Source: Clostridiales bacterium (GTDB taxonomy: Bacteria > Bacillota_A > Clostridia > Lachnospirales > Lachnospiraceae). Taken from it: a stretch of 6,322 bases of DNA. Where the stretch lies: assembly GCA_030154385.1 (NCBI GenBank), contig JASKJZ010000155.1:1-6322 (forward strand), given 5' to 3'. Under the pieces are notes generated by a model. It was not told the origin of the DNA, did not search any database, and worked only from the letters and a program-made list of their open reading frames with translations. Below are positions 1 to 4,160 of the stretch, piece by piece. The first letter of the stretch is position 1, and every line of letters starts with the position of its first letter. The position numbers and the translations under genes are program-made.

Positions 1-453
1 CATGGTCATAATTTCAGCTATCCCAGATTTGTCATCTGAGCCAAGCAGAGTCGTTCCATCCGTGGTAATCAAGGTCTGCCCCACCAGCTCTTTTAGGTGC
101 GGAAAATCCTTAGGTTCAAGCACTCGTCCACTATTTCCTAAAGCTACTGCATTTCCATCATATTGTTCAATTACCTGAGGTGATACATTTTTTCCGCAAA
201 AATCAGGTGCGGTATCCATATGTGCAATGAAACCAAGCTTTGTCTTATTCTCATATCCTTTTGTTGCTGGGATGCTGCCATAAACATACCCATTTTCATC
301 CACTCTGGCGTCCTTTATTCCCAGTTCCTTTAGCTCATCCACCAGACGCTTTGCCAAATCAAACTGGCATGCTGTTGTTGGTACTGTTTTACTGTCTGGA
401 TCACTCGTTGTCTCTATCTTTACATAATTTAATAATCTTTCATATGCTCTCAT
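1..453 (-). CDS. pepT: Peptidase T (tripeptide aminopeptidase), N-terminal part, cut by left window edge
   Basis: Peptidase T is a cytoplasmic di-zinc aminopeptidase of the M20 family that removes the N-terminal residue of tripeptides. The 151 visible codons start MRAYERLLNYVKIETTSD and carry two diagnostic motifs: AHMDTAPDF (residues 77-85), with zinc ligand H78 and catalytic D80, and LLGSDDKSGIAEIM (136-149), with bridging ligand D140. These numbers coincide with the H78, D80 and D140 known for E. coli PepT, so the alignment appears ungapped up to here. The family is about 410 residues long, so roughly 255 residues, including the general-base glutamate pair and the lid domain, lie left of the window. 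The start at 453 is set by AAGGAG (complement of 462-467) with 8-nt spacing. The gene begins 20 bp after the nitroreductase stop and is probably cotranscribed with it. Nothing suggests it is broken. Confidence in the family is very high; the tripeptide specificity is known from the family only. Confidence 0.96.
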   Translation of the reverse strand, partial: MRAYERLLNYVKIETTSDPDSKTVPTTACQFDLAKRLVDELKELGIKDARVDENGYVYGSIPATKGYENKTKLGFIAHMDTAPDFCGKNVSPQVIEQYDGNAVALGNSGRVLEPKDFPHLKELVGQTLITTDGTTLLGSDDKSGIAEIMTM

Positions 454-473
454 TTGCCGTTCTCCTTCTATTA

Positions 474-995
474 TTATGCACGAATGATATAGTCCGCCTT
501 ACGTGGTTTTGGAAGCGGGTATTCACAATCACGATAGCCTAAGATACAATGCCCGATACCCTCGTAGCATTCCTCTACACCCCATTTTTTCATAAGCGCT
601 TTTCCCTCCAGACTTTCAAATACCTCCTTTGCACGATGAATCCAGCAAGAATCAACCCCTACCGCGCGGGCTGCATTCATTAAATTGCCAAGTACGAGAC
701 TACCATCCTCCTTATAGGTTACCCGATTGGTATCTGAAAAAACAATGACAACTGTCGGTGCACCGTAAAAAGGATCGATTTCTGATCCCATAACAGAGGC
801 ATTCATTCTGGCTAACTGCGCGATCGTTTCCTTATCCTGTACCACTACCATTTTAGGAGACTGACTTCCCATACCAGTTGGAGCATAGGTTGCGGCTTCC
901 AATATAGCTACCAGCTCATCTTCCTTTATTTGCTCCGATTTATATTTACGGATACTCCTTCTGTCCTTAAAAATTTGCAATGCTTCATTTTCCAT
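474..995 (-). CDS. Nitroreductase family protein (FMN-dependent oxidoreductase)
   Basis: A 173-residue cytoplasmic protein of the nitroreductase superfamily, whose members bind FMN as homodimers and reduce nitro compounds, quinones or other acceptors with NAD(P)H. What is visible: the N-terminal phosphate-binding motif DRRSIRKY (11-18), the segment EAATYAPTGMGSQSPKMVVV (33-52) with the family's small-residue and Ser-Pro core, GNLMNAARAVGVDSCWI (103-119), which is the usual helix lining the flavin pocket, and the C-terminal LGYRDCEYPLPKPRKADYI (152-170), the typical 'LGY...P.PKPRK' ending. The length matches the short (about 170 aa) clade. The start at 995 follows AAGGAG (complement of 1003-1008) with a 7-nt gap, and an extended -10 promoter lies at 1070-1097. 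The gene leads a probable two-gene unit with pepT. The physiological substrate cannot be told from sequence, and I see no link to peptide metabolism beyond adjacency. Confidence 0.94.
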   Translation of the reverse strand: MENEALQIFKDRRSIRKYKSEQIKEDELVAILEAATYAPTGMGSQSPKMVVVQDKETIAQLARMNASVMGSEIDPFYGAPTVVIVFSDTNRVTYKEDGSLVLGNLMNAARAVGVDSCWIHRAKEVFESLEGKALMKKWGVEECYEGIGHCILGYRDCEYPLPKPRKADYIIRA

Positions 996-1069
996 TCTCT
1001 ATCTCCTTCCAAGCCTTCTTCCTTATTATTTCGGTTCTTTTTGATTTTCATACAGAAGACCTTGGCTCT

Positions 1070-1097
1070 ATTTTAGCACAAACAGAAAAAAAATCAA
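1070..1097 (-). promoter_or_regulatory. Extended -10 promoter for the nitroreductase-pepT unit
   Basis: Read on the minus strand, TTGATT (complement of 1092-1097) is followed after 16 nt by TAAAAT (complement of 1070-1075). The -10 box is immediately preceded by TGC, giving the extended -10 form TGCTAAAAT. Transcription would start near 1063 and leave a leader of about 65-70 nt before the nitroreductase ATG. The match to a housekeeping sigma-A promoter is good, but the call rests on sequence alone. Confidence 0.62.
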
Positions 1098-1108
1098 AAT
1101 TTAATCGG

Positions 1109-1137
1109 TAGACATTTGAAAAGAAGTATGGTTAAAT
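1109..1137 (+). promoter_or_regulatory. Candidate sigma-A promoter for the phosphofructokinase gene
   Basis: TAGACA (1109-1114; 5 of 6 to TTGACA) is separated by exactly 17 nt from TTAAAT (1132-1137; 4 of 6 to TATAAT). The start point would be near 1144, giving a leader of about 40 nt. A competing reading uses TTGAAA (1116-1121), but it lacks a convincing -10 at the right distance. It lies back to back with the leftward promoter, the two -35 boxes being about 11 bp apart. Confidence 0.42.
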
Positions 1138-1165
1138 AGGTATGGCTAAAAAACTTGCATCAACC

Positions 1166-1171
1166 AGGAGG
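1166..1171 (+). promoter_or_regulatory. Ribosome binding site of the phosphofructokinase gene
   Basis: A perfect AGGAGG lies 11 nt before the ATG at 1183. A closer ATG at 1173 is out of frame with the enzyme and too near the Shine-Dalgarno, so 1183 is the start. The 11-nt spacing is slightly long but within the usual range. Confidence 0.8.
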
Positions 1172-1182
1172 TATGAAAATTT

Positions 1183-2463
1183 ATGAAACAACGAAACTGT
1201 ATGATTGGCCAATCCGGTGGCCCTACTACTGCTATCAACGCTTCTCTCGCAGGTGTCATAAAAGAAGCAATGGATTCTTTAGTCTTTCAAACGATATACG
1301 GAGCAGTATATGGAGTCGAAGGTTTGTTAAATGGTAACTATATCAAGCTATCGTCTATTTTTAATGATACCCAATTGTTGGAAACATTGAAACTAAGTCC
1401 CTCGATGTATCTTGGCTCCTGTCGATACAAGCTTCCTCCTCTTCCTAAAAATAAGGATACAAAAATTTCAGAATACGAAGCAATTTTTTCTCTTCTTAAC
1501 GCTCTTTCCATCACGGACTTTTTCTATATTGGCGGAAATGACTCTATGGACTCCGTCATGAAGCTCACATCCTATGCAGCGCTTCATCAAATCCCAATCC
1601 AATTTATTGGCATTCCAAAAACAATCGATAACGATTTATACGGAACAGACCATACTCCAGGTTTTGGTTCAGCAGCAAAATTCGTTGCCACAAGCATGTT
1701 AGAAATCATCCACGATTCCATGTTTTACAATACCGACTCGGTTACAATTGTCGAAATTATGGGAAGAAATGCTGGATGGTTAACCGCTGCTGCCTCTTTG
1801 GCTCGTAGTGAAGGTCAAGCTGCACCACATTTAATCTACCTTCCAGAGGTTCCGTTTGATGTTGCATCCTTTCTCGGTGAAATCAAAGAGCTGCGAAAAA
1901 CAACACAAAATATTATCATTGCGGTATCCGAAGGTATTCACGATAAAGATGGGAATTTTATAGATGATGGTATTCTAGATATGGGTGAAGAAAATAACAC
2001 CGTTTCGCATAAAACCGATGCTTTTGGACATGTCATTCATGAGGGTACTGGAAAAAGTCTGGAGCGTCTCGTAAAAAACACGTTTGGTTGTAAATGCCGC
2101 AGTATCGAACTGAATGTATTGCAACGCTGCGCCCTACATATCTCTTCAAAGACGGATCTTGAAGAAGCATTTTGGATTGGACAGGCTGCGGTAAAAGCAT
2201 CGCTATCTGGTGCTTCTGGTGTCATGATGACGCTGAAACGCCTTTCTTCTTCTGATGGTTCATATCAAACAGAAATAGAAACAATCTCAATCAACGAAAT
2301 CGCAAATGTCGAAAAAAAAGTTCCTCTTTCCTGGATTTCGAAAAGCGGAACTGATATTACAGAGGAGTTTTATGAGTATCTTCTTCCCCTCATAGAAGGC
2401 GAGGTAACGACTCATTATCACAACGGTCTACCAAGCTATATTGACGTTTGTCACTTGAAATAA
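1183..2463 (+). CDS. 6-phosphofructokinase, probably pyrophosphate-dependent type
   Basis: A 426-residue cytoplasmic phosphofructokinase, which phosphorylates fructose 6-phosphate to fructose 1,6-bisphosphate in glycolysis. Visible motifs in order: N-terminal donor loop GQSGGPT (9-15), YIGGNDSMDS (115-124), PKTIDND (145-151) with the catalytic base D149, the sugar-phosphate loop EIMGRNAGW (191-199), PEVPF (221-225), VSEGIHD (248-254) with a substrate-contacting Glu, and LQRCALH (313-319). Two positions decide the phosphoryl donor. E. coli ATP-PFK has Gly104 and Gly124; here the equivalents are D120 (in GGND) and K146 (in PKTIDND), the pair known from pyrophosphate-dependent enzymes. Such enzymes work reversibly and save ATP, as in several Clostridia. 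The length also exceeds the roughly 320 residues of classical bacterial ATP-PFKs. The gene stands alone, divergent from the nitroreductase and convergent with the chemoreceptor. PFK identity is near certain; the donor is inferred from the two residues by eye alignment. Confidence 0.93.
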   Translation: MKQRNCMIGQSGGPTTAINASLAGVIKEAMDSLVFQTIYGAVYGVEGLLNGNYIKLSSIFNDTQLLETLKLSPSMYLGSCRYKLPPLPKNKDTKISEYEAIFSLLNALSITDFFYIGGNDSMDSVMKLTSYAALHQIPIQFIGIPKTIDNDLYGTDHTPGFGSAAKFVATSMLEIIHDSMFYNTDSVTIVEIMGRNAGWLTAAASLARSEGQAAPHLIYLPEVPFDVASFLGEIKELRKTTQNIIIAVSEGIHDKDGNFIDDGILDMGEENNTVSHKTDAFGHVIHEGTGKSLERLVKNTFGCKCRSIELNVLQRCALHISSKTDLEEAFWIGQAAVKASLSGASGVMMTLKRLSSSDGSYQTEIETISINEIANVEKKVPLSWISKSGTDITEEFYEYLLPLIEGEVTTHYHNGLPSYIDVCHLK

Positions 2464-2470
2464 GAGGCAC

Positions 2471-2504
2471 AGGGGGTCAAAAGGTTACACCTTTTGACCC
2501 CTTT
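2471..2504 (+). terminator. Hairpin terminator shared by convergent phosphofructokinase and chemoreceptor genes
   Basis: GGGGTCAAAAGG (2473-2484) pairs perfectly with CCTTTTGACCCC (2490-2501) around the 5-nt loop TTACA, giving a 12-bp stem that starts 9 nt after the phosphofructokinase stop. On the plus strand it is followed by the short run TTTAT; on the minus strand it lies 4 nt after the chemoreceptor TGA (complement of 2506-2508) but has no U-tract (CTGTGCC follows). It is therefore best as a rightward terminator and at most a weak leftward one. It fills nearly all of the 42-bp gap between the two genes. Confidence 0.75.
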
Positions 2505-2505
2505 A

Positions 2506-3972
2506 TCACGCAAATATTTTTTGACCTTCTTGAGTCATGGTATTTAATTTCTGTTCCACTTGATCTAAAAGCTCGATTAGTTTTTCGGACAATTGAATGG
2601 CTTCTTTGTAAAGAGCTTTGGTCCGCCCTTCGTCTTTTGCATCAATTGCTGCCAGAATTTCATCTCCCTTTGTGTGAAATCCATGATGCAACACATCAAT
2701 TTCTTTCCACTCTTTATCAATGAACGGATGATTGACTTCAAGCGAATGATAAAAATGACCAAATACACACTTTGTAGAATCGGTCTGGATCGGCCCTGCT
2801 TGCATTGCGATAATCATTCTTTCCATTTTTTTTAGCCATTCTTTATGTGCTTGCTTTGCTTTTATCACGACCTGTTTTATCTCATCATTTGTCACGGCAT
2901 GTTTTCCATCTCGCAAACCAAGAAATAACTCATGCACCACCTTCGAGAGGTGATTATCAATGGCAGAAATACTTTTCGCGTAGGACACACTTTCCTCTGC
3001 TTCCTCATGTATGCTTTGGGTCATTTCGCTAAGTCGCTGCGCATCCTGGCTGGATGACTCCATCGCATCTGTAATTTGAGAAGCTGCTACTTTAATCCCC
3101 TGCATTGAGGTTTCAATATTAGAAACACTTCCGATAAGCCCTTCTAGCATCACAATATTGGATTCCACCGTATCGGAAACGGTATCAATCTTTTCACTCA
3201 TTTGTCTAGTCGATTCTAGACTTCTTAACAGGCTTCCCTTACCTTCTTTTGCCGCCTCGTGAATATTATCCACAAACTGACGCATACCATCCAGATTTTC
3301 TCTCGTATCATCTGCCAATTTTCGAACTTCATCGGCAACCACTGCAAATCCCTTTCCATGCTCACCAGCTCTTGCTGCTTCAATTGCAGCATTCAATGCC
3401 AATAGATTGGTCTGACTTGCGATTCCTTGTACACTTTCCACGACCTGTCCAACATTTTCTGCAAGACCTACTAATTCATCAATCTTTTCACTCATGGCAT
3501 TCGTATCTTCGGCGACATTTTCTTTCAAGTTCTTTACTTCCGATAATAAATGCTTGCTTTCATTGTTTTTTTGACCGAGCTTTTTCGAGTCCGCCACCAA
3601 ATCCTCTAAGGTATCCGCTGTATCATCTATAGTTTCTGTAACCTGTGTCATGGTTGCAGTGGTTTCCTCTACAATTGCAAGATTTGATTCACTTAACACC
3701 TTAAGTTCCTCTGAAAAATTCATCAGCTGCTTTGAAATATGTGTCATTCCGAGATCAAATTCACTAATCGAACTTGCAATCTGTAAGATTTCCTTTGCTG
3801 CATCTGACATACGTTTTTCGTTTGCTAATAACTTTTCAAACTGATGAATAATAGTAGCATGGATACCATAATCACTTTTTGGAGTCTTAGTTTCAATACC
3901 ATTTAAAGTATCATCTACATATCGAATGACACATCCCATTTCCTCACATGAACCACGTTTTTTTAATCGCAT
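2506..3972 (-). CDS. Soluble methyl-accepting chemotaxis protein with C-terminal CZB zinc-binding domain
   Basis: A 488-residue chemoreceptor that would signal through CheW and CheA to the flagellar motor. No hydrophobic membrane segment is present, so it should be cytoplasmic. In order: an N-terminal segment of about 60 residues with a Cys pair (CEEMGC, C9 and C14), a coiled-coil region from about 60, the conserved signalling hairpin tip at 179-220 (core [20 protein letters not shown] then [14 protein letters not shown]), a returning coiled coil to about 345, and a CZB domain (about 360-470). The CZB ligands are visible as H376 (AHKEW), C402 (CVFGHFY), H429 and H433 (LHHGFH). The C-to-H-to-H spacings of 27 and 4 equal those of E. 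coli DgcZ (C52, H79, H83). CZB domains sense zinc and, in H. pylori TlpD, oxidants such as HOCl. There is no CheR-tethering pentapeptide. An in-frame ATG at 4008 would add 12 residues but has no Shine-Dalgarno; the ATG at 3972 does. Confidence 0.95.
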   Translation of the reverse strand: MRLKKRGSCEEMGCVIRYVDDTLNGIETKTPKSDYGIHATIIHQFEKLLANEKRMSDAAKEILQIASSISEFDLGMTHISKQLMNFSEELKVLSESNLAIVEETTATMTQVTETIDDTADTLEDLVADSKKLGQKNNESKHLLSEVKNLKENVAEDTNAMSEKIDELVGLAENVGQVVESVQGIASQTNLLALNAAIEAARAGEHGKGFAVVADEVRKLADDTRENLDGMRQFVDNIHEAAKEGKGSLLRSLESTRQMSEKIDTVSDTVESNIVMLEGLIGSVSNIETSMQGIKVAASQITDAMESSSQDAQRLSEMTQSIHEEAEESVSYAKSISAIDNHLSKVVHELFLGLRDGKHAVTNDEIKQVVIKAKQAHKEWLKKMERMIIAMQAGPIQTDSTKCVFGHFYHSLEVNHPFIDKEWKEIDVLHHGFHTKGDEILAAIDAKDEGRTKALYKEAIQLSEKLIELLDQVEQKLNTMTQEGQKIFA

Positions 3973-3980
3973 CTCATTAT

Positions 3981-3986
3981 CTCCCT
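3981..3986 (-). promoter_or_regulatory. Ribosome binding site deciding the chemoreceptor start
   Basis: AGGGAG (complement of 3981-3986) sits 8 nt before the ATG at 3972. A second purine box, AAGGAG (complement of 3992-3997), lies 11 nt further upstream and is too far from this ATG. The alternative in-frame ATG at 4008 lies upstream of both boxes and is preceded only by AT-rich sequence, so the shorter protein is preferred. Confidence 0.7.
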
Positions 3987-4028
3987 GTTTTCTCCTTAGC
4001 GTAAACATTTTATCTATGTAATATATTC

Positions 4029-4057
4029 ATTATTCATGTTATTTTTAGGATTGTCAA
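4029..4057 (-). promoter_or_regulatory. Sigma-A-type promoter of the chemoreceptor gene
   Basis: On the minus strand a perfect -35 TTGACA (complement of 4052-4057) is followed by a 17-nt spacer and AATAAT (complement of 4029-4034; 5 of 6 to TATAAT). Transcription would start near 4022, leaving a leader of about 50 nt. This is the strongest promoter-like sequence in the window. It resembles a housekeeping promoter rather than the sigma-28 form (TAAA-N15-GCCGATAA) often found at flagellar and chemotaxis genes. Confidence 0.72.
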
Positions 4058-4062
4058 TCCTA
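4046..4062. promoter_or_regulatory. 17-nt perfect palindrome over the chemoreceptor -35 box, candidate operator
   Basis: TAGGATTGTCAATCCTA is a perfect inverted repeat with 8-nt arms around the single central base at 4054, and it completely contains the -35 element. Position and symmetry suit a dimeric repressor or an activator touching the -35 region. The odd-centred spacing is like that of Fur-family boxes, but the bases do not match the Fur, PerR or Zur consensus, so I name no regulator. As RNA it would be outside the transcript and cannot act as a terminator for this gene. Confidence 0.5.
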
Positions 4063-4099
4063 TTTTTATTGATACATTTCCTAATTTTTCTTTCCTATC

Positions 4100-4149
4100 A
4101 AAAAATGTATCAAAACGAATGTTTTTTAGTTCGTTTTGATACATTTTTT
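4100..4149 (-). terminator. Strong intrinsic terminator of the GH92 glycosidase gene
   Basis: AAAAAATGTATCAAAACGAA (4100-4119) and its exact complement (4130-4149) form a 20-bp perfect arm pair around a 10-nt loop. The inner 14 bp are the mixed-sequence stem and the outer 6 bp are A:T, so transcription in either direction ends in six U residues. It begins 11 nt after the glycosidase stop (complement of 4161-4163). It lies between that gene and the chemoreceptor promoter, so the two are separate transcription units. Confidence 0.85.
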
Positions 4150-4160
4150 AGTCACCTTTC

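Noticed and set aside
240..542. Open frame on the plus strand, 100 codons, hydrophobic and His/Leu-rich
   Set aside because: It lies antisense across the pepT start and the nitroreductase end, both of which have clear family motifs and ribosome binding sites. It has no Shine-Dalgarno and no recognisable domain.
996..1182. Riboswitch or small RNA in the divergent intergenic region
   Set aside because: Leaders are only about 40-70 nt, AT-rich, and I see no stable stem or conserved riboswitch core on either strand.
1155..1337. Open frame of 60 codons starting just upstream of the phosphofructokinase ATG
   Set aside because: It overlaps the enzyme's first 50 codons in another frame, starts before the AGGAGG, and has no family features.
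3249..3632. 127-codon open frame opposite the chemoreceptor signalling region
   Set aside because: Its His/Pro/Leu-rich composition is what the antisense of a coiled-coil, Glu/Ala-rich protein gives. The minus-strand gene carries unmistakable MCP motifs.
3973..4008. N-terminal extension of the chemoreceptor from the ATG at 4008
   Set aside because: There is no Shine-Dalgarno before it, the added residues overlap two purine-rich boxes that look like translation signals, and the leader would be only about 13 nt.
4046..4062. Palindrome TAGGATTGTCAATCCTA as a Fur, PerR or Zur box
   Set aside because: The odd-centred symmetry is similar, but the arm sequence does not match the TGATAAT, TTATAAT or TCGTAAT types, so no regulator is assigned.
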